Shown one piece after another: positions 37,201-50,999 of a stretch of 64,000 nt of DNA. The notes beneath the pieces were generated by a model. It worked only from the letters and a program-made list of their open reading frames with translations, was not told the origin of the DNA and ran no database searches. Both the position numbers and the translations under genes were made by a program. How positions within the stretch are numbered: the first letter of the stretch is position 1; each line of letters starts with the position of its first letter. The DNA is from Serilophus lunatus (Eukaryota > Chordata > Aves > Passeriformes > Eurylaimidae), in the NCBI GenBank assembly GCA_013399895.1, contig VXBA01005459.1:1110258-1174257 (forward strand), read 5' to 3'.

Positions 37201-40177
37201 GAACATGCTTTTATAAATATATTCATCCCAGGAGATATCCCATAATTATCCCTATATTCATCCCTTTAAGAAGATCTCAAGCTTTTTTTTTTTTGTCCCC
37301 CAGTTTTGATCAGAATCAGAGTGGATGGCAAGAGGTTTCAGTCTTTGAAATGTAGGTTGAGATGAAGCAATGCCACAATTGTCCACAAAAGCTCTTTGGT
37401 TAAAGAAATCATTGAGCATGAGCTGTCTTCTCTACTGGAGAGGTTTCAGAGTCATATCATTCATAAGAATGGCTTAAATGTCAGGGACAGGAGCACATGG
37501 GTCCTAAAGGCACTTTACATCGCACCAGACTTTCATGCTCCCAGGATGTTTTCTGCGTTTGCCTCCTCCAATGTCTCTTTATGCAACAGAAGGAACGGAG
37601 ACCTCTCATACTCTGGGCACCTAGCTGAGCTACAGACACGCTGTCCTACAAAAATACTTGCTTTAATATTTTTTTCTATTATTTATTTTATTCTATTGTT
37701 TGTATAAATGCAATTAGGCTGTTATCCTTAGTAAATTAGAGTGATGAAAGCGGTGCTCATCAGAAGTAACCTTTGCAGGAATATAGCATCTTTTCATGTG
37801 AGTTCAAAGAAGAGCATTTTGTTGCACTTACTTGAATAGATACTTTGGACAATATTGGACCTGATTCCATAGTTTTTAGAGTTGCCGAGGCTACTTTTCC
37901 TTGACTGAGTCACCAAGGTTTCAAAACATTACAATAATGAATTATTCTATTCAGAATCTAGCAATTGCCTATTTTAAGAGACTCCTTTCTGTGCAGTTAT
38001 CTTTTCTTTATTTACAGTGTTTGGGGCTTTTTTAGGATACCAAAGCAGGGGCCAAATCCAGGAAAACTATTGGGCATAATCAATGTATCTGACTGTATTT
38101 TCACATGTGCATATGTTTCCTTGCTGTACTGGGTCCTAGTTTAATAGGAACTAACTACAGGAATAAATAGGAACTAATTCTAGAAATTAGATCGTTGTTA
38201 AGAGTTGCCATATTCTACATTTATCAACAGCTATTTGTTGATTTTGATATCCTTATCATTGAAAAAAAGTACCTATATTTTGGGTCTGAACTGATTGATC
38301 TGTTTTCGCCTATATATCTCAGATAATTTTCTAGGGAGATGCTAACAGAATAAAAGAGATAAATTACTTTCTAAATTACATTTTCTATCCATTTTTTTAA
38401 TAGCATTTAAATATTGACCATTATTTCTCACCAGATAGATTAATCAAGTAGGGAAAATAAGAGTTTGCAGATGCTTAGACAAAGAGTTTAATTTTCACTT
38501 ACTTCTTTGAGGTTATTTCACTTATATTTATATAATCTTATTACTATTCAACTTTTATGTTACATTTTCTTGTTATTAATCTGAGACAACATTTGAGCAG
38601 TGGACCTTCAGCAGTTCCTGCACCCTGTTACACCTGTCTCTGAGAAATGATGGATTTTAAGAAGCATCTCTGACATTCATTCAAGCATATAAATTAAATT
38701 AAAAAGAAAAGAACTTTTTGTCCCTAACTAAGTGTTACAGCCACAAATATTGTTAATAAAGGTTACAAAGAGAAGGTAGATCCACTAGATATGGTTGACA
38801 GACCTTGAGTGCTACTCTAACAGGAAATGTTTAGTTCTTTGTTCCAGGAATGTGTCACTTGAACATTGAAAATCAAGCATTGCAGTGCAGTGCAAACCAG
38901 ACAGCTGCAAACACTGCAGAATAAAGCCAATGCAAAATCTTTACACATTCTCAGAGGAAGCAACCGAAATCTCTTTAAAATATCTTGGAATATCTCTTCT
39001 TATATAAAACTAATTTCTGAAAAATAATTAGAAGTTTGAAAAAAAAGTATCTGAGAATATTCTCGTTTAATAGAGGAAGTGAATTTTTCTAAGAGCTTGC
39101 AAGCATTTCTCTTCGAATCAATGGTTTTTTATATTATCAGAAATCTAGAGGGGAAACTCACCAGACATTTAATAGAAAATCAGAGAATTTAATTTGTCTT
39201 TCAGGGCATCTAATAATTAGGTAGCAATGGGAAGTCCACACACTTCATGTTCTATCTAGCTTTTTGGGAACTGGTTAAACATTAATTTGATTGTGGCCAA
39301 GAAGCTTTTTACAGTCAGACAATCTTTGTACAATCTTACATAAATTCTTTGATATCCAGTGGCTGGAAACATACTAGAAAATCTAAAAATGAAATGTTTT
39401 AGGAAGGTGTAACTGGTTGTTGGAATAACAAGGCTGAGGCTGACTGAAATTATCTTTTCTTTATATTATCCAGAAGGATAAACTATAAACAAAAAAAACC
39501 CCAAAAAACCAACAAAAAATGGCTTGTGTCCAGTTCATTGAGAAACCTTTCAAGACCATCCTTCCTTTTGAGAAGAGGCACTAAGAACCTAGTGGGAAGA
39601 AGAATACGGGGAGAAAGCAAATGTCAGACATTTAAGGAGAGCCTAAGGCAGTTTAGGAATCTACCTAATTTAGACTAATGTCTTGTTTAAGCTATGCATT
39701 AACTCCTTAGTCCACTTGTTCAGTTTGAACAGTTCAAAATGAATGTGTTATGGTTCATGTTCTCCTTAGCTGAGTCAAATGGGTACAAGAGTATGAAACT
39801 TATATAAATCCTCACATTGTGTCTATATGTGGTCTAGACTGAGAGGTCCTCGTTTACCCATGGGTACCATACTGTGAAAGTAATGTGCAATGGGCAGCAT
39901 CCCTTTACTGCCTCATGTCAGCAGCCAGCAGCAACTTGTCATGATTTTGGAGGGCTTTGTTGGCTTCTGAGTAACCCTTGAGCCATGCACTGAAGATTGT
40001 TGTAAATATCCACGCAGGAATGGTTGAGTCAAATATTCTGGTTTGTCTTTTGCCACAAGTCAGACTGGGTAATTGTTAACAGTCCTTTCTGCCTTGGTAT
40101 GGATTCAGCCTGTTAACTCTCTTTAAAAAGAGAACTATCCGGAATTCATTTTCCATCAGATTTCCAGGATTAAAAAG
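37201..40177. other. AT-rich unique sequence, nothing identified
   Basis: No repeat family was recognised. It contains a T12 run at 37282-37293 and a 103-codon open frame at 37396-37707 that I could not link to any family. An A-rich patch lies near 39488-39518. Confidence 0.6.
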
Positions 40178-40309
40178 GAAGCAGTTTGCTGACATTTCAG
40201 AGCACCTTCAAATAGGTAAGGTGCTATAAAAATTGATTAAGCAGAAGCAGTTTGCTGACATTTCAGAGCACCTTCAAATAGGTAAGGTGCTATAAAAATT
40301 GATTAAGCA
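40178..40309. repeat. perfect 66-bp tandem duplication
   Basis: Two directly adjacent 66-base copies, 40178-40243 and 40244-40309, both starting 'gaagcagtttgctgac' and ending 'attgattaagca'. I aligned them base by base and found no difference. The identity breaks on both sides. The unit is not low-complexity and resembles no known repeat. Confidence 0.97.
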
Positions 40310-43300
40310 ATGAAGGACTTATTCAACGTATTAAGGGATTCAGACAAATGGTCAAAGATTAAAGATTGGAGAAGAGAATCAGAGTTAAGAAGCTCGCTTT
40401 AAGAGAATTGAGAAATACAGGACAGTAAAGAATGATGAAGTATTTTTGTCTAATCCTTTAAGAGCATATTGAATTATTTATTAAATCAGCAGCAACAACC
40501 ACAACAAAAGTGAAAGTAAAAACAAAAGCAAAGGCAAACCAAACACAGTGCAGTCTCCAAAAAGTAACTCTAGATTTGTTTTCTGTGTTTGTATACGATA
40601 TAGAATCCTGTCTTGTCAGATTCACCAAGGAAAATGGTAGAAGGACTATGGGAGGGAAGTTAGGTGCCAGCTTGGCCTTTGACTCTCATGCTTTAATGCA
40701 TTTCATGGGAACTGTTATGGCCCCTAACATATTCCTCCCCACCACACTGCAGTTGAGTATCGAGTGAATTTTTCCAGGACTGATAATGTAGATAAAGACG
40801 GAGAAAAAAAAGTAGATCTTAATGAAATCTGTATGCCTCCCTTGTTGTATTTTGGATATTTTGTGTGTCTTTGGTGCTTCCTAGAACCAGAGATATCTGC
40901 CAGACACCTTGAAACAGACCAAAGAAGGCATAATTTTAGAAATTTCTGAAATTACTTTTCCTCCTATACCCATCCTTTGTCCTGATTTAGAATCAGACTG
41001 TTTTTTGACAGTGTATCACAGATGTCAGTTAAACAAACTGCATTCTTTCTCCTCCTTCTTTTCATTTTGTTAGACAACTAATATGAAAAATATATCTGCA
41101 ACCATAGGTCAGACAAATAAATAGTATCAGAGGAAAAAAACAGGTCTCTGAAGAGTTATCTAATTTTGAAGAGTTAGATAACCCCTATCCATTCACCACA
41201 TAGTGATCCCTGAAAAAAAATCACCATCTCTGTGGTTTTTAAATGTACATTTTACACAGTATTAAAATTGTGCTAGAAGGGCATAGGCATTTTAACATGT
41301 TGAAGTTTTTCTACAGATCATCAGCCATTGATTTCCTTTCTGAATCTTTATTTTTCCAATAAGGATTTTTGTCACATTATATTCTCAAAAATCTGTCTGT
41401 CTGCAGTAATATAAGGATCCACTGATGGCAATTAACATATTAAAATATAAGTGCAAATCTGTCTCATGTCTGCTATAAGATACAGTGATGCAGTAGCATA
41501 ATCACAGACTGTCATTTTAAATGTCATTTTTGTTTCCCAGTTTATTTACAGCAACATAAAAAGATAATTTGTCTTCAAGGTAATACAATACAAGGTAATA
41601 CAAAAGGAACCTTAACAGATTTATTTCAATACAAACAAACAAGAAAGTTATTTCTAAAAATTATCATTTTAATGACAATGAATTACTTTGAAAGGCAACA
41701 ACTAGAAATCAAAAATGTTCCAGTATGTATAAAGCTGAGAATTCCAAAGCTGCAATCATGTTCATTAAATAGAACCATATTATTGCTGGAAAATTTGATT
41801 CCTCTTTTGACATTGACAGAATCAGAGAGGTCAGATGTGCTTTGTCAGAAATCCCAAGGACATCAGGGCTATTAAATGCTCAGGTAGCTTTCAAAGGAAA
41901 ACCAATAGGAATAGATATTCAAACTAATTGATTAAAAACATTGATGAAGATTAGACAGCAAGTAGAAAAATGACCCAGCACTGCTTTTAAAAGAGAGCAA
42001 TTTATCCCTAGTATATACTAAAAATGAAAGGTAAGTTAAGAAGAAAATTCTTTTTTTAAAAAAGGAGAGGACTGCTTGTAGAGCTAGAACTCAGTTTATT
42101 CCATTTTATATATGAAGCATTTAGATAAAAGGTATTTTGGAATGCCACAGTATAGTTAAAGTATCTTCTTTTCTCTACCACAGCTTGCAGGCAAAATCAA
42201 AATATAGCTCCTCCAAGTTTATGAAACCTAATTGAAACCAGCAAATAAATGAACCATTTATTCATTGCCTGACAAGACTCAGAAGCACAACAGAGATTGT
42301 GAGGGGCTGGGCTCAGTGAATACCATCTCCCAGCTGAATGCTATGTTCCAGCTCTTCAGGATAGATTTATCATCACATATTTGGTGCAACATTTCCTTCT
42401 CTTTGAATATGAGGTTGAAAGTGCTGTTTCACAGATGCTTTTTCAAAATAACAAGGAAATCTTCCCATTGAAAAGAAAATGTATTTAGCATAGTCCCACA
42501 AACAGACTTGTTCTAATGTGAGAGCAGTAAGCAGCCCCATTCACACAGAAGCCTGTGTCCCGCCTATAGCAAATGTATTTCTTTCATCTTAGCACACGTT
42601 ACACCAGTCTAAATCTTGATCAAATGCCAACTAAGTTCCACAGCCTCATCTGGACCATCTGCTTATAACTTATTATTATTCAAAATACTTGAACAGCATT
42701 ATCTACAAATAACTTGAGACCACAGATACGCCACCTGAAGACGCTTGGAGATTGTGGGTATCCAGACCTCCTCAGGTGGATTAAGATGGACTTTATGAAT
42801 TTACTTTTGCTAAGAGGTTATCAGAGTTTTTCTTTCCAACATATAGGCATGATGACATTTTAAAAATTATAATAAAAAATTATATGACTAGTTAGTGTGC
42901 TGAGGTCGATTCAAATGTATGCATTTGTTCTATGAAAGCTGATGAGAAACAGCAATGCTGTCAAGATAAAGAGAACCTATTTTAGTTCTGAATGAACTTG
43001 CCACGCACTGTCGTTTTTGTGTTTTTGGGTTTTTTTTCCCATCATCAAGGCTGCAGTTTCTTATATTTTGTTTCTGACACTTCTGCACTTTTCTCAAATG
43101 AATAATGACCATGAATAGTGAAAAAAGCCCATTTTAGAGGGGCTTGGCCACTGCAGTAGAGGCAAGAACCACTCTACATCACCTGAGCTGCTCTGCAGGA
43201 TTACTCCCTGGTATGAATGATGTTAGCCATGTAGGCATATACTTAGTGCCATGGTACACTGGTACCAAGAATTCATTTGCAGCTGGCATAATTTTTCTCC

Positions 43301-45770
43301 ATTTCAGTGTCTGCATTCCTCTTACAGCCCAAAATCCACTTGTACCACACTAGATAAACTTTCCTATGTCTTAATCCCATTAATCCCCTACAATTTAATC
43401 TCTCCTATAGCACAATAACAGCTAGGAACCTGATGGCTGCTTCCATTCTGCAAGCAGTGCTGTATATCTGCTCTGCAATGCATTAGACATTGGCAAAACT
43501 CAAGAGGTAATATGAATGCTGCTCCTGCTTTTGCTCCATCTGAGGCAATGAGGGTAGGAGCGAAAGATTTCTAGTATCATAGTGAGAGCAGATGTGAGCA
43601 CAGCTCTGCAGGTTGAACAGTGGGGTGCCTGCTTGGCACTTGAGAGGCTCTGGAATATTTAATGCAGGAGCCATGAAGTGTCTGGAGAGCTGGTCTGCCC
43701 TTTTACAGGCTGCTTTTGTGATCATTTGTGCAGACTTTTACATATATCCCTGCACCACAACTCTCAGCAGAGGGGACATCAACCTGCATCATGTAAGGCA
43801 GCTTCTCATGCAGGATTATGAGTCTTAATCTAAATGCTTAATACATAAGATGGAATAAACTGAGTTCTATCTCCACAGTTTGTGCACAGGATGGCCTCAT
43901 ATTCTCTTGTTTTACAGGAAGTTATTCTCTGTCAGAAGACAGCTATATTAAGAAAGGAAAAAATGGGGTGAAAGGAAAATGGGGCGAACGATTCTGCTTA
44001 AAATCTTCCTTATCCACTTTATCCAACACAATATCCGATCTGTGCAACAAATGTTTCTGTGTCGTCTCATGTTGCATGTGGCCCATCAGCATCTTTTGGC
44101 TTCTACATCCGGTGCAGGCACAAGCATCACTAGGGGTTGAGTCTTCTGTGATTAAAGGGTGATTTAAATGTTAAATTCAGGTAAGCACCTGTAACTGTGA
44201 AACCTGAGGCTGCAGAAATTCCCTGTGGTCACAAGAAAGCTCAGATTTCATCTGCACTCTTGCTCTTTAGTGTTTACTGATGACAAGATTAAGTGCTTGG
44301 CATGTCACCTGTCATGACCCTCTCCTGCTTCATTAAACAGAAGTTTCCAGGCAAAATACTGCCAATGTGTGAAACGAGAGTAGGGTCACTGCCTGCATGG
44401 CTTCTCCTGACAAATTTAGGCAGTTTGGGACTAGCTCTGTTTCATGTGTGGCATACCAGTATGTAAAAATCCCATTTCTGCCAGAACAAACACCTGTTCT
44501 GAACTACTGTTTTTACCTCTGCTGAGGTAACATCACAGGCTGATCAGAGTAACAATTAAGAGTGTTTCAAAATTAATTTACTCTGCTGTGGCAAAGACTA
44601 CATTCCTCATTAAGCACAAAACACATCTCCCTATGCAGTTTTATCATAAGGGACCAGTATGTGAAAGTGAGAGTTTGAACAATATTCTTGAAAGCATATA
44701 ACTTTACTGTATTTGTTTCACTCAGTGAAATGCATTGTCCTTGCAGTCCATTCTTCCTTTATTCCTTAACTTCAAAGTAAATTATGTTAGCACTAAATCC
44801 CAGTAACAGATAGGTCATCCACAAAGTGTTATCTTATAAAAAATATATATCTCAAAATGAAAAATTTACATCTGCAGACCTCCTGACTTGTAATTGCAGT
44901 GCGTCAGTGTGGTACTCACTAAGACTGGAGCAGCAGGACAGAAGTCCACAAGGGGCTGCAAAATGCCAAACCTGACATCCTTTCATTAAGGAAGTTTAGA
45001 AATGTTAACTCATTTTGGCTTCTCAGATTTAGGGAGGATCATTTGCTGCAAATCTTCATCTGCATGTCAGTGCAGTTTAAAATGGCTTAGAAATTTTGTA
45101 TGTGTGAAAATGCAGAGGTGGTCCATCAGGAGTCATCTGTTTGTGGTTACATATATACATAAGAGATGGACTCACTGAAGGTTGTCTGTGTGAATGGGAG
45201 ACTGACACACACACCTCCAAGAGTACCTTAGGTATGTGTATTTTTGGGTGCAGAGTCCTGCATCTACCTGGCTCCCAACCAAGCAGTGGAAATTCTCTTC
45301 CTTTAGTTCCCTTCTGTCGAAATTTTCCTCTTTTACGTCATTCAGACTTGACAGCAGAGAGCTGAGAGCAGCAAGGGCAGAAGAAGGACTCCAGGGAGCC
45401 TTCACCTATCTGCACTGGAAAACCTGTGTGGTAGCAGTGGGCAGGCCTGTTTGGACTCAGCCTGGCACGCAGCCTCAGAGCTTTGCTTTGTGTTTGGTGT
45501 CAATGATGGTGAGCTCTCCTAGGCTTCACTGCAGCCATTTCAGCTAGAGGCCTGAGTGGGGAACAGAGCAGGGTGGGAAACTTGGGTTATAGAGTGGTGA
45601 GTCACCTCTTTGCATAGCTCTAGAGGCAGCTCCGTGCACTAAAGCTGAATGTGAATGAGCTATTTCCTCTACGCTTTTGTCACCTTTGCAGCTGCAGGTG
45701 CAAAGAGCACATGGCAAAGCACGGCCTCTCTATGGCCATAGGGCACATAAAGTACTTATTTCATTTGTCT

Positions 45771-45792
45771 TTCAAGGGTATCTACCCTTGAA
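45771..45792. repeat. 22-bp perfect inverted repeat
   Basis: Ten-base arms (ttcaagggta / tacccttgaa) separated by 'tc' could form a tight hairpin. A separate 12-bp palindrome (ctatggccatag) lies 30 bases upstream at 45730-45741. No function can be assigned. Confidence 0.95.
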
Positions 45793-48700
45793 TAAATCTT
45801 CCGGACTCTATCAGTGATAGGATCAGGTGCTGGATTTCTTTATATTATAAATGAGTTGGAGGAATTTGGCTAAATTACTCTGTTAATGGGTTTGTCTCAT
45901 AATTAGCAGAAGTTGTTCAAAAATGTGGGATGAGGTTATGTCTGAGTGCCATGAGAAGAGAGGAAAAAGACATTATGCTGTCCTAGACTGTGCCAGCACT
46001 GCAGATAGCCATGACTATGCATGACTGAGGAATATGCTATCATACGTTGGCCTGAAATACTTGCTGCTTTTTGAGATCTGAAGAATAAATCTTTATAACT
46101 GTTACTTTCATTTTCTTTTTCTTTACTGAGGCATACAGTTGGTCAAACAGATAGGACTCAGAGTCATTTTAATGATGTACAAGAAATCTAATTAGCATGT
46201 AAAGTAATATCTCACTCTTTAAATTATCTGGATTTGCTCTGGGAAAATGGTTTAGTAATTATGCTGGGGATGCCAAATGGTGGGAAGAAAACTCATTCCT
46301 AAGGTATTTGACATATGTCTCATTTTGTCCAATTTAGTTTTCTGTGTGTTGATGAGAAATAACAGCTTTTTATTTTACTCTTCTCCCCACCCCCCACACT
46401 GATGGGATTGCTATTTGTTACTTATGCATGATTTGCTTGCTTTCCTTCAGTGTAATTTCTTTATCACACAAACAAGATAATAAGACTGATTTGAGACAAT
46501 AGCCTGATACTTTATGGAATGTGGAATGAAATTTGTATTAGGAAAATGTTATGTTTTAAGTTGCACCAAAATGAAATTTTATTACACTTGTAATTAGGTT
46601 TGAAGTAGTTTAGGAAATATTATTTTGAAAGACAGTTTCCTTAAAGCCATTAAATTAGAAAAAATTACCTGCACTGTAACTCAGAGAGTTGGTCCTAGGG
46701 AAGCTGTGAGGAAGCAGACCAATGATTAGAAGTATTTTTAATGCAGTTGTCTAAGATGTAGGGGTCAAAATAAGTCCTTCATTTTGGGAGGAAGTTTTAC
46801 AACCATATGGATGCAGAAAACAATCTGAAGTTATGCCAGGAAATTTATTTGCTTAATCCTTCAAAACTGATGGAGCAGTCTTCTTAGTAATTTGAGTTGT
46901 TGAAGTAAAGATATTAAAGATTCCGCATCAAAAATCTAATTAACCAAAAAAATATAAAATTTTAGGTTCTGTGATGACATATACTCATTTTTAGGTTTAT
47001 TAGTGTATAGGCTAAAATTTTTCAAAAATACATGATCGCAAGCCTTTTTTATCCCTTCTTTCCTATAATGACATATATTCAGTTTATAATAGTTCTCTTT
47101 TTGACATGTCTTGCCTTTCTAAAAGAAATGCAATATGAAAAAGTTTAAGATGTGTACTTCAGGCCATTCATTTAAAGTTAGTTATGAAACTCCAGTTATG
47201 TGAAAAAGGTTCTTGTCTCTTCTCTGATGCTTTCAGCGTCCTGATAGAAGATATTTGAAAATAATCTTAAAAATAAGGCACGGTGAGATTAAAATGGATT
47301 GTGAGAACAATTATTCTTGATAAATTTTCCTGGTATGCCAAATGAACATGGAAGGACAGATGGGACCTGTTGGTAATCTCACAACAGCCTGAAAAGTGTT
47401 GCCATTTTATGTGTCTTAACAGCCAGAAATAGCTCTTTAAACACTTACTTTATTCTAAAACATATCTTGGTGCCTGTGAAGGATAAAAAGTCATCAAAAG
47501 CCAAGATGTGCAAGAAAGAGGCCTTAGCAATCTTATGCTCCAAAGGAATCTGTTCACACTCAATGTGCTGATGTGTGTAGAAATTTCTATGTCTTATTTT
47601 ATTGTACTTTGTAGTAGTAATAGTATCATATTATAATCCATGATATAATCCTAGTTTGATTATAAATCCAGCCTTCATAAACTGATACCTCAAACAACCA
47701 AACACCAGAAAACACCCAGAAAAAGGAGACTGTAGCTCTTCATTGCAGATGAGGATAAGGAAAGATGATATTTTATGCATTTTAAACTGTTTATATTGTG
47801 TTTGCTTCTGAAGTTCAATTTGGCAATTTAACCTGTCCCTAAGAAAAAAATTACCTGGGTGAGAATGATTTAAAATGATGATGCTTACAAATGTTTACAC
47901 CAAGTTACTCCTGGATTCAGGATAAGGAATAGAAACAACTAAAATCTTACTTATACCTGCTTAGTGATACCACCACCACTCTATGGGAACAAGTACTTTA
48001 TTCCAGTTTGTATCACTACTATACTGTGCAGAAGATACACATGTGGGAAAAGGTGTAGGTGAATAAAACCTCATCTTTGTTTTCGGGAATGGTATCCCTC
48101 TGTTTCTTTTTCTTCCCAGTGGTAGAGTCGATAGTTTGCTTCCTTGTTTTATATCTTTATAAAACTAAACATCTATTGATGGTAGAACATTTGCAAACAG
48201 AACTCCAGAGAAGCATTTGATAGGGAGTTGTGTGGGCAATTAGAAAGGAATTAGAGAAGAGTGGATTTTATATAAGAAATATTTAGATGGATAGGAATCT
48301 AAATGAAGGGAATGTAACAAAATCTTATTTGACAGAAATTTCAGGCCTGAGGAAATTTAATAGTAGAATTCCTTAATGTGTGATCCTATAACAGATTAAT
48401 GACAAAGGAGAAGTACATAATAAAGTGGAGGCAGAAGGCAAAAGGCATCATTAAAACCAATTTATTTAGGTTGCGTCATTCCTTTAAAAAAACATAGTGC
48501 TTAAGAGTTTGATAAAACTTCATGGGGAAAACTACCTGCTGTGGCATAAGTACAAACACACGTGAATGCACAGGTTCCTAAGCATATGTGTATATAAACA
48601 AGATTCTACACCAGATCAAAAGATAAGGAGAGGAAATCCTCAAACCAGCAATACTTCTAATGTCCACAATGGAGTAGGAAACATATTTCAGTAGTAAATG

Positions 48701-50957
48701 ATTAGTGTTTTGAATAGTTACCAGTTTTGAGTCATGACAAGATTATCTCAATCTGATATGAAGATTTCTACATTATAGCAATGATTTTAAAAATCAGTTT
48801 GGTTTGGAAGAATGGCTGTGAAAGTCTTGTTTGCCCAAAGATGCTTTGTTTCAAGAGATTTCAGTGGACAGTGCCCTCTCCAAGCAATAAGTATAAATTA
48901 AATGAATACTCATGGTAATACAGAGGACCTGTTTACCAAGTAGAGAATCTTCATATATAGAGAAAAGAAAATCACCTATATTTTCACTCATTTAGTCCAT
49001 TTTTTTTTTAATAATCCCTGAAATTTGTGAGATTCTGGGCATCTTCAAGTAAATACTAAAAGGTCATACCTTCTTTACTAGTCTCTCATTCCTTTGCAAA
49101 GTATATGGGTATAGTTTACTTCATTTAGTAAATGAGTAAATTTAGTGAATGGAGGACATGGCTTGGAAGGTTTCACCATTGCAACTTTGTAGGGCAGAAG
49201 ACTGGAAAAATATGCTGGAAAATGTTCAGTCTGGTGAATAGATTTTACCAGCAACGATCGTTGCACTCTTCTTGCCTTCTCCATTAGATTAGTCTGCAGC
49301 CTTTACTGTCAGAGTCTTGTGTCACTTATCTGCAGCACAAGCTCACAAGAAGGTCAGCTCTTCATGTGTACGCTTTTTCATTCAGCTCTACAGGAACGTA
49401 TCAATGACATCTTTGAGTACCCTAGCTCTGGAATTAGGAGCCAGCTACTCTAATTGCAACACACTTCCATGACAGTCTGAGCGCAGGCTGAGCACGCTGC
49501 CATGTGGCTGTAATCACTAGCTACATCTCAACTGCATACTTGGACTATACTCATGTTCTTGCCAAAATTTGCTATGATGTACTCTGTCATCACAGAGAAT
49601 TGATCCAGACAAAAAAAATCCTGTAAAAGCATAATTAAAGGAAAAAATGTAACTTATTTTCAACCAGAGTTGCTCCCTGCAGCAGTTTATTGAAGAGAGG
49701 TGCCATAGTGCCTGGTGAAGAGGAGGGTCAGGAACACACTGGAAGAAGATTTGGGAAAACTGGCAGGACAGATTTATATTTGTATGCTATCGTGGGACTG
49801 CATGCTGAGGTCTGTAGGAAGAGAGACAGATTATCTTGAGGTCAGCATCAGGTTGGTATGTGTTCAGTGTTCTGAGATCTGACCTGCAATCAGTGATGGA
49901 TGTGGCACTTGCCACACAGAGCCTGAGAGTTTGGATCTCTCTGGTATTTCTGTGTTGAACTGTTTGTAGCTGTGCCATTCCACACAGAGTGATGCTCAGT
50001 AACCTCTGGCACTCACATTTAAAATCACATCCAGTCAGAGTTTGACTGGTATGTGATGGGCTGGAACAGGGAGAGACTGTGCTAAGACAGTACCTCAATA
50101 GGCTACAGTTCATACAAGGGCTCAAAGCCACTTCTATATTACACCTGCTAAGATCTGAATTGAGCTAAAAGCTGCAGTTTTTTGCATGGTCCAGGTGAGA
50201 TGAATTGCAGTAACATAGCTCTTTCAGGCAAGTTTTCCTACTCTCCACTGCATTTCCATTGACACATTGAATTTCAGTACACTGTAGAAAAACTCTCCAG
50301 AAAAAGGCAGGATTTAACAAGAATTGTTTCAAAGCAAAAAAATCAGTGAGAAAATGATCAGCCTCCTAATGGTGTAACACCTATTCTTTCACTAATAAAA
50401 ACTGTACTGGGATCAAAATACAGAACATTCAGAAAACCACAGGGTGCCTAATTATAGTTATTAGGAATGAGGCTTGTCTACTAGTTTCTTGTTTATTTAA
50501 TTCCTAGCAATTTGCCTACAAATATGTTTTACTGGCCTTAGATTTGGCAAAATATTATCAAGCCCAAATTAATGGAATGAGTCAACTTGTAAACTGATGA
50601 TTCAGATACCTCAATGATGGGAGTTCAGGAGAGGTTTTCAATAAATAAGTAACAAAACAGAAAAAAACCACCCCTATCTGAAAATACAAAATGAAAACTC
50701 TAGATTTAAATGTTCATTTTGTTTTATTACATAGTCTATCTGAGTCTTGGTTTGCTCTTTTCTGAAAGGCATAAATATGTTGAATTAGCTAGGGTTTTTT
50801 TGTACTGTGCACTTGAACTTCAACGCAGTTATATCCAGCAACTCTATATAGAGTCTACAGGCATGAAAAATGCTGCTTTTTTACTAGATAAATTCAAAAG
50901 AATTCAACAATGTATATTTAGTACTGCACAAAGGTATTCCACAGTCTAACTGAACTC

Positions 50958-50999
50958 AAAAAAAGTATGAGGAAAAAAGTATGGGGAAAAAAGTATGAG
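50958..50999. repeat. 14-bp unit, three tandem copies
   Basis: Three copies of a unit like 'gaaaaaagtatggg', with 'gtatg' at 50965, 50979 and 50993. One position varies between copies. Confidence 0.93.

Noticed and set aside
36820..37245. 141-codon plus-strand open frame.
   Set aside because: It is antisense to a reverse-orientation CR1 3' part; CR1 tails often give such frames.
37396..37707. 103-codon plus-strand open frame (contains EHELSSLLERFQSHI).
   Set aside because: No recognisable family, no clear splice signals and a low-complexity hydrophobic end; most likely chance.
45236..45547. 103-codon open frame in a GC-richer patch.
   Set aside because: Both strands are open and no motif, splice context or family was recognised; base composition alone explains it.
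49787..50131. 114-codon minus-strand open frame, cysteine- and serine-rich.
   Set aside because: No signal peptide, domain or conserved cysteine spacing is recognisable, and there is no supporting splice context.
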